The notes under the pieces: model-generated
What the model was told of the DNA's origin: nothing
Databases searched by the model: none
The model's input: only the letters and a program-made list of their open reading frames with translations
NCBI RefSeq assembly: GCF_013409005.1
Contig: NZ_JACBZO010000001.1
Coordinates: 1,116,001 to 1,180,000, forward strand
Length of the DNA: 64,000 bases
Direction: 5' to 3'
Source: Demequina lutea
Lineage (GTDB): Bacteria; Actinomycetota; Actinomycetes; Actinomycetales; Demequinaceae
Shown here: positions 50,072 through 58,758 of the stretch, in pieces
How positions within the stretch are numbered: the stretch's first letter is position 1
Layout of the letters: each line of letters starts with the position of its first letter
Position numbers and translations under genes: made by a program

Positions 50072-50340
50072 CTAGCGCCTCCTCGTGCCAAAGAGCGACC
50101 TGAGGATCTGGTTCCCGATCTCCCTCCCGGCATGGCGCGCCAAGGACTTCACCGGCTGCGAGGAGATGGCCTTCTCGACGACGCACTTTTCCTGGAGGAG
50201 GGCAGCTCGTAGGCGCTTTCATGGCCAACGACCTGGCCGTACTGCGCCGACCGCGGGCTGGCCTTGACCGCCTCGTCGATCGTCGCATCTGGCGCCGGAT
50301 CCATGAGCCCGCGCGGCGCGCACATCCTGGTCCACGCGAC
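50072..50340 (-). pseudogene. Remnant of a second HerA/DUF853 ATPase C-terminus
   Basis: The DNA aligns collinearly with the 3' end of the intact gene at 61797-63383. Near the stop it reads ILRSLFGTRRR (intact gene: ILRSLFGTPRR) and APRGLMDPAPD with ESAYEL further in. The Lys/Ala-rich linker is deleted and the two parts are in different frames, so it cannot be translated as one piece. MDPAPDATIDEAVKASP is longer than MDPAPEAAVKASP in the intact copy, so this is a diverged paralogue or old allele rather than a recent copy. Confidence 0.8.
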
Positions 50341-50343
50341 CGG

Positions 50344-50392
50344 GCCCGTCTCCATCGTGATCGATAGGGACAGTTCCCCCATTCATGACTGA
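50344..50392 (+). pseudogene. Remnant of a second sirB 3' end
   Basis: VSIVIDRDSSPIHD followed by TGA at 50390-50392 matches the end of intact SirB, VSIVVDRYSSFIHD-stop, and similarity continues a few bases past the stop (TCCGTTC). It joins directly to the DUF853 remnant, so a deletion fused the interiors of two genes. Confidence 0.7.
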
Positions 50393-50396
50393 TCCG

Positions 50397-50657
50397 TTCC
50401 TTCGCCAACGTGCGCTCGCGGGGGCGGGCAATGCGAGCACGTTCAAGCAGAGGCCGGTCGTCTTCGAGCGCAGGCAGGCGGGCGGAGTCATCGGGTTCAC
50501 TTCGGCCATCGCGGCGTTTAGGCCGTTCTACTTCGGTATCCCCCTCGCGTCATTTCCGCCCGTGCCGCTGTTCTTTGCGCGGGCATTGCTCGCCGCCGTG
50601 GGCGTCGGAGTCACGTGGTGGTACCACGCGCGAAGCGGCGCCGAGAAGCCGTCGTAA
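50397..50657 (+). pseudogene. narK-like nitrate/nitrite transporter C-terminal remnant
   Basis: An open frame (ATG 50385 onward, 90 codons) contains GGVIGFTSAIAAFRPFYFGI and ends VGVGVTWWYHARSG, which resembles the last two helices of MFS nitrate/nitrite transporters of the NarK type (GFTSAIAAYGGFFIP, TWWYY). A full NarK has about 12 helices; only two remain. The piece starts right after the sirB remnant. It could be expressed as a small membrane protein, but its position in a chain of debris argues for decay. Confidence 0.6.
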
Positions 50658-50662
50658 CGGGC

Positions 50663-51214
50663 TCAGTCGTGGCTGGCTAACTCCTCGGCGCCTTCCAATG
50701 CCTGCCGTGCGACGACGTACAAGAGGTCTGACAGCCTGTTGAGGTAACGCAATACTTCGTCGGTCACGAGGGCCCCCGCGGTCTTCGCTTGCACGGTGTG
50801 GCGCTCGGCCCTGCGCACCACGGAACGTGCCAGGTCGATCGCCGCTTCCTGGGGTGTGGTTCCGGGGACGACGAAGACGGGCCGCAAGGGCTGTGCGAGC
50901 GTGAGGGCGTCGATTCGCTCCTCGATGCGGGCCGCCATGGAGGGTTCCGCGAGCGAGATGCCGCTCACCAGCCGATCTCGGTGGGCGGGATTGGTCGCGA
51001 GGTCGGCGGCGACCACGAAGAGGTCGCGCTGGAGGCTCAGAATCAGATCGGCTCGTGGCTGGTCCGTACAACAGGTCCGGGCAACCCCAAGCGCGGAGAC
51101 CGCCTCGTCGATGTCTCCTAGGGCGTCCATGAGGTCCGCCCCCTTGGAGGTTCGCCCCCCATAGAGCAACCCGGTTGTGCCGTCATCGCCCGACTTCGTA
51201 TAAATGCGGCTCAT
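50663..51214 (-). CDS. Cob(I)alamin adenosyltransferase (PduO/MMAB type)
   Basis: A 183-residue trimeric ATP:corrinoid adenosyltransferase that converts cob(I)alamin to adenosylcobalamin. SRIYTKSGDDGTTGLLYGGR at 2-21 is the ATP loop; FVVPGTTPQEAAIDLARSVVRRAER near 115-140 and YLNRLSDLLYVVAR near 155 are the other family signatures. It lies divergent from a cobalamin-riboswitch operon for B12 uptake and near NrdJ, which uses its product. A CAGACT-N6 pattern precedes ATG 51214. Confidence 0.9.
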   Translation of the reverse strand: MSRIYTKSGDDGTTGLLYGGRTSKGADLMDALGDIDEAVSALGVARTCCTDQPRADLILSLQRDLFVVAADLATNPAHRDRLVSGISLAEPSMAARIEERIDALTLAQPLRPVFVVPGTTPQEAAIDLARSVVRRAERHTVQAKTAGALVTDEVLRYLNRLSDLLYVVARQALEGAEELASHD

Positions 51215-51226
51215 GGTCGTAGTCTG
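51215..51226 (-). promoter_or_regulatory. Leaderless promoter of the adenosyltransferase
   Basis: On the minus strand CAGACT (51226-51221), ACGACC, ATG 51214. It is only about 18 bp from the TAGGCT -10 of the divergent riboswitch transcript. Confidence 0.45.
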
Positions 51227-51243
51227 CCACCACGCCTTGGCGC

Positions 51244-51249
51244 TAGGCT
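51244..51249 (+). promoter_or_regulatory. -10 element of the B12 riboswitch transcript
   Basis: TAGGCT about 16 nt before the start of the riboswitch fold. The hexamer also precedes the TetR gene at 13241 and the hypothetical at 22902. Confidence 0.4.
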
Positions 51250-51264
51250 GGCAAAGCCATCCAG

Positions 51265-51376
51265 TTACTCGGTTGGCTTCACTCCCGCGGGGGGGAAACC
51301 GGTCAAATTCCGGTGCTGACCCGCAACCGTAGGACGGGCGCTGAACCCGCCGAGCCGGAATACCTTCACGGGAGGG
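51265..51376 (+). promoter_or_regulatory. Cobalamin riboswitch
   Basis: The B12-box core GCTGACCCGCAACCGT (51315-51330) is present, followed by the GAGCCGGAATACC segment (51352-51364). CTCCCG (51282-51287) pairs with CGGGAG (51369-51374) to close the aptamer. It lies upstream of the DUF4430 / ECF operon, so adenosylcobalamin should switch off B12 uptake. Confidence 0.9.
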
Positions 51377-51503
51377 CAAGAAGACTCTCAATCGTCGTGG
51401 TTCGCGAGCGGGAATCCGGGCTTGGGTCCGATGGTGGGGTGTGCGTTTGCCCATCGCGTTGGCCGACCGGGATCCACGGGGACCCCTGAAAAGAAGGCCC
51501 GTG

Positions 51504-52214
51504 ATGCTTCACCCCCGAATCGTTCAGGCCCGACCAGCGGCCTTTGCGTCGAGCGTGCTCTTTCTTACAGCGTTGCTCGTGATCGCACTGCCCACGGCGC
51601 CCGCCTCGGCGAGCGAGGGCGCGTGCCGCGACGGTAGCGGCGTGACCGTCGTCGTCGACGCCACGGACATCGGCGGGAGCATCGTCATCAAGTGCGCCGC
51701 GGGAGAGCAAGCGACCGGTCGTAGCGCGCTCGAGGCGGCAGGCTTCGTCGCCACCGACTCGCAGCCGGGAATGATCTGCGCGATCGACGCACAGCCTGAT
51801 CCGTGCCCCACGACGTTCGATGGGTCGTATTGGTCCTACTGGCACGGTTCGCCAGGTGGCGACTGGATCAGCTACCAGGTGGGAGCCGACTCTAGCCACC
51901 CCGTGCCCGGCGACATCGAGGGCTGGCGCTACAACGACGGCAGCACAGGACCGGGGATCGCCCTCGCCGATGTCGCAGCTCCGGTGGCGACGCAGGCAAG
52001 CGTGCCGTCAGCCACGGCCACGCCCACGCCCTCTGCGGCCGACACTCCCACGGCCACGGCGAAGGCGGCCGGCGACAATTCCGCCTCGACAGCATCTGCC
52101 ACGGGAGATCGCCTCGTGCTGCTGACGACCATCGGCGTCGCGGCCCTGATCGCGGCGCTCGTCGTCTTGTTCCTCTTGCGTTCGCGAAACCGCCGGGCGT
52201 CCGAGGAGGACTAG
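51504..52214 (+). CDS. Membrane-anchored transcobalamin-like (DUF4430) protein
   Basis: A 236-residue exported protein. A signal peptide ends at ASA near 34; residues 40-150 match DUF4430 (transcobalamin-like C-terminal): VTVVVDA, SALEAAGF, GMICAIDAQPDPCP, YWSYWHGSPGGDWISYQVGA, EGWRYNDG. A Thr/Pro/Ala linker (160-200) leads to a membrane helix and RSRNRR. It is directly under the cobalamin riboswitch and before ECF transporter genes, so it may capture B12 or another corrinoid outside the cell. AAGAAGG precedes GTG 51501/ATG 51504. Confidence 0.8.
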   Translation: MLHPRIVQARPAAFASSVLFLTALLVIALPTAPASASEGACRDGSGVTVVVDATDIGGSIVIKCAAGEQATGRSALEAAGFVATDSQPGMICAIDAQPDPCPTTFDGSYWSYWHGSPGGDWISYQVGADSSHPVPGDIEGWRYNDGSTGPGIALADVAAPVATQASVPSATATPTPSAADTPTATAKAAGDNSASTASATGDRLVLLTTIGVAALIAALVVLFLLRSRNRRASEED

Positions 52215-52219
52215 AGATC

Positions 52220-53257
52220 ATGCCAGCCCTCCTGTCGCCACACGCCACGGTGCATCCGTTGGCGTGGTGGGGCTGGGCCTCGGGCATGGCGATCGCGACC
52301 ACCCGGTCGCCCGGGGTCATCTCCACGGGGCTTCTCATTGCCGCACTCGTGCTCGTCGTCGTGGCATGCAGGGGCGGCTCACCCTTTGCGCGCGCATTTC
52401 CCGCGTATCTGGCCCTGGCCGCGACCATCGTGGTGATTCGCGTGGTCTTCTACGTCCTTGTGGGAATCAAGGGGGGAACCGGGGTGGTGTTGCGACTGCC
52501 GAGCATCCCCCTGCCGACGTGGGCAGGAGGGATCGAGTTGCTTGGCCCCGTCACGCGTTCGGGCCTGCTGTCGGCGGTATCGACGGGACTCGCCCTCGGG
52601 GCACTGCTGTTGTGCTTTGGCGCCGCCATCGCCCTGACGGACCCGCAACGGACGCTGCGCAGCCTTCCTGCGTCCCTGCATCTGCTGGGAACCGCAACGG
52701 TGATTGCGATGACGCTCGCGCCACAACTCGTGGCGTCCTGGAATCGCGTGCGCAAGGCGCAAGGGCTGCGGGGACAGCGGCTGCGTCGCGCACATGCAGT
52801 TTCCGCTACTACCTTTCCCGTCTTGCAGGATGCGCTGGAGAGATCGCTCAAGATCGCGGCATCGATGGATTCCCGCGGCTACGCCAGGCTACGCAGCGGC
52901 GGGGGCAGGAGCGTGCTCGCGTTCATGGTCACGGCCCTTCTTGGTGCGGCGCTTGGTACCTACGCGCTCATGGACGGCACCACGCCCCGGTGGCTGAGCA
53001 TTCCGTTGCTTGTGGGCGGTGCCGTCGCCGCCGTCCTGGGGTCCGCGATCGCCTCGCGCCGCATTAAGGCGACGCGTTTTCGGCCCGACACCTGGGGCAC
53101 GCGGGAGTCGCTGATCCTCGTGAGTGGCGCGGCGGTCGCGGCACTAGCCGTCGTGGGCGCGGCCTCGGGAACGCCGACCACCGCAGGCTGGTCCGCGGTA
53201 TTCCTGCTTGGGGCGGTTGTGGCCGTTGGTCCCATCCCGGTGGTGATGGCGATATGA
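52220..53257 (+). CDS. ECF transporter T component
   Basis: A 345-residue membrane protein of the EcfT/CbiQ family. Coupling helices carry AQGLRGQR and SMDSRGYARL (the Ala-Arg-Gly motif that contacts the ATPases) near 180-225; about eight hydrophobic segments are visible, more than the usual five or so. It starts 5 bp after DUF4430 and its stop overlaps the ATPase ATG (ATGA). It links the substrate-binding S subunit to ATP hydrolysis. Confidence 0.8.
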   Translation: MPALLSPHATVHPLAWWGWASGMAIATTRSPGVISTGLLIAALVLVVVACRGGSPFARAFPAYLALAATIVVIRVVFYVLVGIKGGTGVVLRLPSIPLPTWAGGIELLGPVTRSGLLSAVSTGLALGALLLCFGAAIALTDPQRTLRSLPASLHLLGTATVIAMTLAPQLVASWNRVRKAQGLRGQRLRRAHAVSATTFPVLQDALERSLKIAASMDSRGYARLRSGGGRSVLAFMVTALLGAALGTYALMDGTTPRWLSIPLLVGGAVAAVLGSAIASRRIKATRFRPDTWGTRESLILVSGAAVAALAVVGAASGTPTTAGWSAVFLLGAVVAVGPIPVVMAI

Positions 53258-54942
53258 CGCATCACGGCATCGTCCTGTTCGACCGCGTCGGATTCACATA
53301 TCAGGACTCGCCACGCCACGTGCTCCGCGACGTCACGCTCGCGATCCCCGAGGGCGAGTTGTGCCTCGTCATCGGCCCAACGGGGGCGGGCAAGTCGACC
53401 CTCCTGCAACTGGTCAATGGCCTTGCCCCTCACTTCACTGGGGGGCAGCTCACGGGAACGGTGACGGTCGGCGGACGCGATACCAGCACCCATCCGCCGC
53501 GCGATCTTGCCGACCTCGTTGGCTTTGTTGGCCAAGACCCGGCGGCGGGCTTCGTCACGGGACGCGTGGATGACGAGCTCGCGTACGGCATGGAGCAACT
53601 TGGCGTCCCCGACGGCGTGATGCGCACGCGCGTGGAGGAGGTGATCGACCTGATGGGCCTCGAGGGGGTGCGCCTTCGCCCACTCTCCGCGCTCTCGGCC
53701 GGCGAGCAGCAACGCGTGGCGATCGCATCGGTGCTCACGAGCCACCCTCGCGTTCTGGTGCTTGATGAGCCGACGTCTGCCCTCGATCCCACGGGGGCCG
53801 AGGAGGTGCTGGCTGCCATACTGCGCCTCGTGCACGACGTGGGGATCACCGTGGTGATGGCCGAGCAGCGGTTGGAACGCGTGATCCAGTACGCCGACTC
53901 GATGGTGCTGGTAGCAAAGGATGGCAGCGTGCGCTGGGGCTCGCCAGCCGAGATTCTCGAGGACAGTCCGCTCGCGCCCCCTGTCGTGGACCTGGGCCGG
54001 CTTGCGGGGTGGGTCCCGCCGCCATTGTCCATCAGGGATGCCCGCCGCCTCGCGGGCCCGATGCGCGACCGGCTCGAATCACGCCTGTCGGGGCCGCCGG
54101 CGAACAATGGGGTCGTCCGGGGGCCGGTTGCCCTGAGCGCCGAGGTCCTGCGCGTACGTTATGGCACGGTGCAGGCACTGGCGGGGATCAGTATCGCGCT
54201 GCACGCGGGCGAGGTGACGGCCGTCATGGGTCGAAATGGCTCCGGAAAGTCGTCCTTGCTGTGGGCGCTTCAAGGGAGCGGGGTCCGATCGGGCGGCAAA
54301 GTGCTGATGTTCAACACGTCCCTGAGTCCGGCACCGCCAAGCGGGGCGCAGCGGGAGGGCCTGCAGGCGGGCATCGACCCCGCGTCGCTACCCCCCGACG
54401 AGGCGATCCGCCTCATCGCGCTTGTCCCGCAGAGTCCCTCGGATCTGCTCTATCTCGATTCGGTGGGGGCCGAGTGCTCGGCGGCAGACCGCGCGGTGGG
54501 GGCCGCCGCGGGCACGGCAGCGGCGCTGCTTGAACGGCTGGCGCCTGGTTTGCCGGCGTCGCGGCACCCGCGCGACCTGTCAGAGGGCGAGCGTCTCGCG
54601 CTGGTCCTGGCGGTACAGCTTGCCGGCCGGCCGGCCGTGTTGTTGTTGGACGAGCCGACCAGAGGTCTCGACTACGACGCGAAACGCAGGCTTGGCGACG
54701 TTCTCGGGGAACGAGCCGCTGGGGGCACCGCGGTGCTGCTTTCGAGTCACGATGTCGAGTTTGTGGCACGTGTCGCTGGCCGGGTCTTGGTATTGGCCAG
54801 GGGAGAGCTGCTCACTGACGGGCCAGTGCGCGACGTCCTCACGGCAAGCCCCAGCTTTGCGCCTCAGGTGGCAAGGATCTTGCGCCCGCTCCCGCTGCTC
54901 ACCGTCGAAGAGGTGGCCGCCGTGCTCGAGGAGGGCCCGTGA
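53254..54942 (+). CDS. ECF transporter fused ATPases (EcfA-EcfA')
   Basis: A 562-residue fusion of two ABC domains. First: Walker A GPTGAGKST near 42, signature LSAGEQQR near 152, Walker B VLVLDEPTSALDP near 170. Second: Walker A GRNGSGKSS near 328, signature LSEGERLA near 445, Walker B VLLLDEPTRGLDY near 467. The first signature is LSAGE rather than LSGGQ, as often in EcfA. It powers uptake by the S component encoded next. Confidence 0.9.
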   Translation: MTHHGIVLFDRVGFTYQDSPRHVLRDVTLAIPEGELCLVIGPTGAGKSTLLQLVNGLAPHFTGGQLTGTVTVGGRDTSTHPPRDLADLVGFVGQDPAAGFVTGRVDDELAYGMEQLGVPDGVMRTRVEEVIDLMGLEGVRLRPLSALSAGEQQRVAIASVLTSHPRVLVLDEPTSALDPTGAEEVLAAILRLVHDVGITVVMAEQRLERVIQYADSMVLVAKDGSVRWGSPAEILEDSPLAPPVVDLGRLAGWVPPPLSIRDARRLAGPMRDRLESRLSGPPANNGVVRGPVALSAEVLRVRYGTVQALAGISIALHAGEVTAVMGRNGSGKSSLLWALQGSGVRSGGKVLMFNTSLSPAPPSGAQREGLQAGIDPASLPPDEAIRLIALVPQSPSDLLYLDSVGAECSAADRAVGAAAGTAAALLERLAPGLPASRHPRDLSEGERLALVLAVQLAGRPAVLLLDEPTRGLDYDAKRRLGDVLGERAAGGTAVLLSSHDVEFVARVAGRVLVLARGELLTDGPVRDVLTASPSFAPQVARILRPLPLLTVEEVAAVLEEGP

Positions 54943-55745
54943 CCAGCCCCGCGCCCGTGGTTCCCGTTGGCCCCCACACCGTCGTTGCGCTTGCGCTCGC
55001 GACCGGGGCTGGGGTGCTCGCGTTCACGTGGCCACTGCTGACGGGAAGAGGCTCTCTGCTCGCGTACAACGCGAGCGCCCCCGTGGTGCTGGGGCTCGTC
55101 TTGGCGGGGGTGCTTGCGGTCGTGCTCATCGCACTTGGAGAGGGAGGCATCGATGCCAAGGCCGTGGCCATGCTCGGACTGTTGGCCGCCGTAGGGGCCG
55201 TCCTGAGGCCGCTCTCGGCAGGCAGCGCAGGTATCGAACTCGTGTTCCTGTTCATCGTGTTGGGGGGCAGGGTGTTCGGCGCCGGGTTCGGGTTCGCGCT
55301 CGGTTCGATCACGCTGTTTGCCTCGGCGCTGCTGACGGGGGGACTGGGTCCGTGGCTGCCCTTTCAAATGCTTGCGGCCTCGTGGATAGGCATGGGCGCG
55401 GGTCTGCTCCCGCGGGGAATGCGGGGCAGGCGTGAGATTGCCGTGCTCGCCGGCTATGCCGCGCTCTGCGGCTTTCTCTATGGGCAGGCGATGAATCTCT
55501 CGTTCTGGCCCTTCACGCTGGGGCCAGGGACCGCGCTGAGTTTCCAGCCGGGCGCCTCACTGGCCGAAAACCTGCACCGCTTTATGGTCTTCAGTATCAC
55601 CACCTCGCTCGGCTGGGATCTCGCGCGCGCCTGTGTGCTCGCCGTGGGTATCACGATTTTGGGCAGGCGCACCCTTGACGCCCTGCGCCGTACGGCGAGG
55701 CTTGCGGCGTTCGCTCCGATAGCCGGCGATACGGCGCGTAGTTAG
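54939..55745 (+). CDS. ECF transporter S component (CbrT-like, probable cobalamin)
   Basis: A 268-residue protein with about seven to eight hydrophobic segments. VLRPLSAGSAGIELVFLFIVLGGRVFGAGFGFALG is in the order seen in the ECF S-component family that includes vitamin B12 importers. GTG 54939 overlaps the ATPase stop. The upstream cobalamin riboswitch and neighbouring adenosyltransferase and NrdJ all point to B12 as cargo. Confidence 0.8.
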   Translation: MTSPAPVVPVGPHTVVALALATGAGVLAFTWPLLTGRGSLLAYNASAPVVLGLVLAGVLAVVLIALGEGGIDAKAVAMLGLLAAVGAVLRPLSAGSAGIELVFLFIVLGGRVFGAGFGFALGSITLFASALLTGGLGPWLPFQMLAASWIGMGAGLLPRGMRGRREIAVLAGYAALCGFLYGQAMNLSFWPFTLGPGTALSFQPGASLAENLHRFMVFSITTSLGWDLARACVLAVGITILGRRTLDALRRTARLAAFAPIAGDTARS

Positions 55746-55791
55746 CCCCACTTCCTCCTGATGCTGCGACACGGACGAAAGTCCTGCATCT

Positions 55792-55837
55792 CACTACATG
55801 TAGTGGTTAAATGGCGTGAGCATCGCAATATCTAGTG
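55792..55837 (+). promoter_or_regulatory. Tandem NrdR boxes before nrdJ
   Basis: CACTACATGTAGTG (55792-55805, perfect palindrome) and CGCAATATCTAGTG (55824-55837) are NrdR-box-like and 32 bp apart start to start, the spacing of about three helical turns expected for paired NrdR sites. They lie 40-85 bp before the nrdJ ATG. Confidence 0.8.
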
Positions 55838-55876
55838 GGCGCCGACGGCGCAGACCGATGAAGAGGGTGATCCCGG

Positions 55877-58672
55877 ATGGGTACGCAAGACCAACAGGAG
55901 CAGCAGTCCGCGAGGGTGATGAGTGGATCCGGGCTACATGTGGAGCGCAGGTTTGCCACCGCTGGTATCCACCCCTACGACGAAGTCGCCTGGGAACGGC
56001 GCAACGTCGAACAGACCAACTGGAAAACAGGCGAGACGATCTTCGCGCAATCCGGCGTCGAGTTCCCGGTGGCCTGGTCGACCAACGCCTCCACGATCGT
56101 CGCCACGAAATACTTCCGCGGAGCACTCGATTCGCCCGCCCGTGAGTCCAGCCTCAAGCAACTGATCGACAGGGTCGTCGGGCGCTACGTCGCAGCCGGA
56201 ATCGAGAACAACTACTTCGCGTCGCCCGCCGACGCGGAGGTCTTTGGCGTCGAACTCACCTGGCTGCTCCTCCACCAGATGTTCTCGTTCAACTCCCCGG
56301 TGTGGTTCAACGTCGGCACCGAATCCCCTCAGCAGGTGAGCGCCTGCTTCATTCTCGCGGTCGATGACACGATGGACTCGATCCTGAACTGGTATCGGGA
56401 AGAGGGCACGATCTTCAAGGGAGGCTCCGGCGCTGGAGTGAACCTGTCCCGCATCCGAGCATCTACGGAACTCCTCTCCTCCGGGGGAACCGCGAGCGGC
56501 CCCGTGTCCTTCATGCGGGGCGCCGATGCGAGCGCCGGCACGATCAAGTCCGGCGGCGCCACCCGGCGCGCGGCAAAGATGGTGGTGCTCGATGTCGACC
56601 ACCCGGACATCCGCGAGTTCGTCGAGACGAAGGTGCGTGAAGAACAGAAGATTCGCGTGCTGCGCGATGCAGGCTTCGACATGGATCTCGATGGACAGGA
56701 CGTGACGTCGGTCCAGTACCAGAATGCCAACAACTCGGTGCGCCTGAGCGACACGTTCCTGCGAGCCGTCGAGCAGGACGGCGACTTCGATCTGGCCGCT
56801 CGCGCGGACGGTCACACGATGGAGACCGTGAGGGCTAAGGAGCTCTTCCGCCAGATATCCGAGGCCGCGTGGGCCTGTGCCGACCCTGGTATCCAGTACG
56901 ACGACACGATCAACGATTGGCACACGACCCCCGAGTCCGGCCGGATCAACGCCTCCAACCCGTGCTCCGAGTACATGTCGCTCGACAACTCGTCGTGCAA
57001 CCTCGCCTCGCTCAACCTGCTCGCCTTCCTGAGGGACGACGAAACGTTCGACGTGGACGCCTTCGTGGCGGCCGTCGAACTGATCATCACCGCGATGGAC
57101 ATCTCGATTTGCTTCGCCGACTTCCCCACGGAGCCGATTGCGAAGAACACGCGTGACTTCCGCCAGCTCGGCATCGGCTATGCCAACCTCGGCGCGCTCC
57201 TCATGGCGACGGGCCACGGCTACGACTCCGACGGTGGGCGTGCGCTCGCGGCCACCATCACCTCGCTCATGACGGGAACCGCGTACAGGCGGTCCGCCGA
57301 ACTGGCCGAGATCGTTGGCGCTTACGAGGGCTACGCCCCCAATGCCGCCGCACACGAGCGGATCATGCGCAAGCACGCCAGCGCAAACGAGGAAATTCAG
57401 ACCGTTGGGTCGATGGACAGCATCGTGCGGGAACGCGCAGGACTCGAGTGGGGCGGCGCGATCGAGAGGGGTGCGCTACACGGATGGCGTAACGCCCAGG
57501 CGAGTGTTCTTGCACCGACCGGAACCATTGGCTTCATGATGGATTGCGACACGACCGGAATCGAGCCGGACTTCTCGCTCGTGAAGTTCAAGAAGCTCGT
57601 CGGGGGCGGCTCCATGCAGATCGTCAACCAGGCGATCCCGCGTTCCCTGAAGCAGCTTGGCTACTCTGGCGAGACGATTGAGGCCATTGTCGAGCACGTC
57701 GCCGCACAGGGGCACGTGGTGGATGCCCCTGGCCTGCGCGAGGAGCACTACGAGATCTTCGACACGGCAATGGGAAAGCGGCCCATCGCGCCGATGGGGC
57801 ACGTGCGGATGATGTCCGCCGTCCAGCCCTTCCTGTCGGGCGCGATCTCGAAGACGGTCAACCTGCCCGCCGATGCCACGGTCGAGGACGTCGAGGACGT
57901 CTACTTCCAGGGATGGAAGCTCGGGCTCAAGGCCGTGGCGGTCTACAGGGACAACTGCAAGGTGGGCCAACCACTGTCAAGCGGCAAGACGGAACCAGCA
58001 GCCACCGCCGTGCAACCGACGGAGGTGCGCACCGCCCCCGTGCGCAGGCGGCTACCGAAGTCGCGCCCGTCGGTCACGACGTCGTTCGAGGTCGCTGGGG
58101 CAAAGGGCTACCTGACGGTCGGCTCCTACCCGGACGACGGCCCCGGCGAGATCTTCCTCCGTTTGGGCAAGCAGGGGTCCACGTTGGCAGGGGTGATGGA
58201 TGCGTTCTCGATTGCGGTGTCCATCGGCCTGCAGTACGGAGTGCCGCTGTCGACTTACGTGGAGAAGTTCACCAACCTTCGATTCGAGCCAGCCGGACTC
58301 ACGGACGACAGGGACATCCGGATGGCGCAGTCGATCATGGACTACATCTTCCGGCGCCTGGCACTGGACCATCTGGACTATGACACTCGCTCTGCACTCG
58401 GGATATCCACGGCCGCCGAGCGCACGGCGAGGTTGGACGCTGAAGAATTCGCTCAAGAACAGTTCGCGGCGGTCAAGGCCAGCGACGGCGCGCAAGGGAT
58501 CCCAGCTGTCGCGGAGCCGGCGGGTGCGGTTCATTCGAGTGCGCAGTTGCTCGAGTCGCTGCAGGGTCTTGTTGCGGACGCTCCGCTGTGCCTGTCGTGC
58601 GGTGTCAAGATGCGACCGTCGGGCTCTTGCTACGTGTGTGAAAGTTGCGGGAGCACGAGCGGCTGTAGCTAG
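55877..58672 (+). CDS. nrdJ: Vitamin B12-dependent (class II) ribonucleotide reductase
   Basis: A 931-residue enzyme that makes deoxyribonucleotides from ribonucleotides using adenosylcobalamin. FNSPVWFNVG near 137, STELLSSGGTASGPVSFMRG near 195, NPCSEYMSLDNSSCNLASLNLL near 360 (active-site cysteine) and SVLAPTGTIGFMMDCDTTGIEPDF near 543 are family hallmarks. The C-terminus CLSCGVKMRPSGSCYVCESCG (near 908) is the zinc-binding tail with thiols for re-reduction. It is controlled by two NrdR boxes and depends on the B12 uptake and adenosylation genes just upstream. Confidence 0.95.
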   Translation: MGTQDQQEQQSARVMSGSGLHVERRFATAGIHPYDEVAWERRNVEQTNWKTGETIFAQSGVEFPVAWSTNASTIVATKYFRGALDSPARESSLKQLIDRVVGRYVAAGIENNYFASPADAEVFGVELTWLLLHQMFSFNSPVWFNVGTESPQQVSACFILAVDDTMDSILNWYREEGTIFKGGSGAGVNLSRIRASTELLSSGGTASGPVSFMRGADASAGTIKSGGATRRAAKMVVLDVDHPDIREFVETKVREEQKIRVLRDAGFDMDLDGQDVTSVQYQNANNSVRLSDTFLRAVEQDGDFDLAARADGHTMETVRAKELFRQISEAAWACADPGIQYDDTINDWHTTPESGRINASNPCSEYMSLDNSSCNLASLNLLAFLRDDETFDVDAFVAAVELIITAMDISICFADFPTEPIAKNTRDFRQLGIGYANLGALLMATGHGYDSDGGRALAATITSLMTGTAYRRSAELAEIVGAYEGYAPNAAAHERIMRKHASANEEIQTVGSMDSIVRERAGLEWGGAIERGALHGWRNAQASVLAPTGTIGFMMDCDTTGIEPDFSLVKFKKLVGGGSMQIVNQAIPRSLKQLGYSGETIEAIVEHVAAQGHVVDAPGLREEHYEIFDTAMGKRPIAPMGHVRMMSAVQPFLSGAISKTVNLPADATVEDVEDVYFQGWKLGLKAVAVYRDNCKVGQPLSSGKTEPAATAVQPTEVRTAPVRRRLPKSRPSVTTSFEVAGAKGYLTVGSYPDDGPGEIFLRLGKQGSTLAGVMDAFSIAVSIGLQYGVPLSTYVEKFTNLRFEPAGLTDDRDIRMAQSIMDYIFRRLALDHLDYDTRSALGISTAAERTARLDAEEFAQEQFAAVKASDGAQGIPAVAEPAGAVHSSAQLLESLQGLVADAPLCLSCGVKMRPSGSCYVCESCGSTSGCS

Positions 58673-58758
58673 GCCGACCCACAAGGCAACGTGCGCAGTG
58701 GCGAGCCGCGAGGTCGCCCGGGTTCCACGAGTACTTGCGGCCGATGCTGCCTGGATTC

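Noticed and set aside
52100-52214. LPXTG-type sortase signal on the DUF4430 protein
   Set aside because: A membrane helix and basic tail are present but no LPxTG-like motif precedes them.
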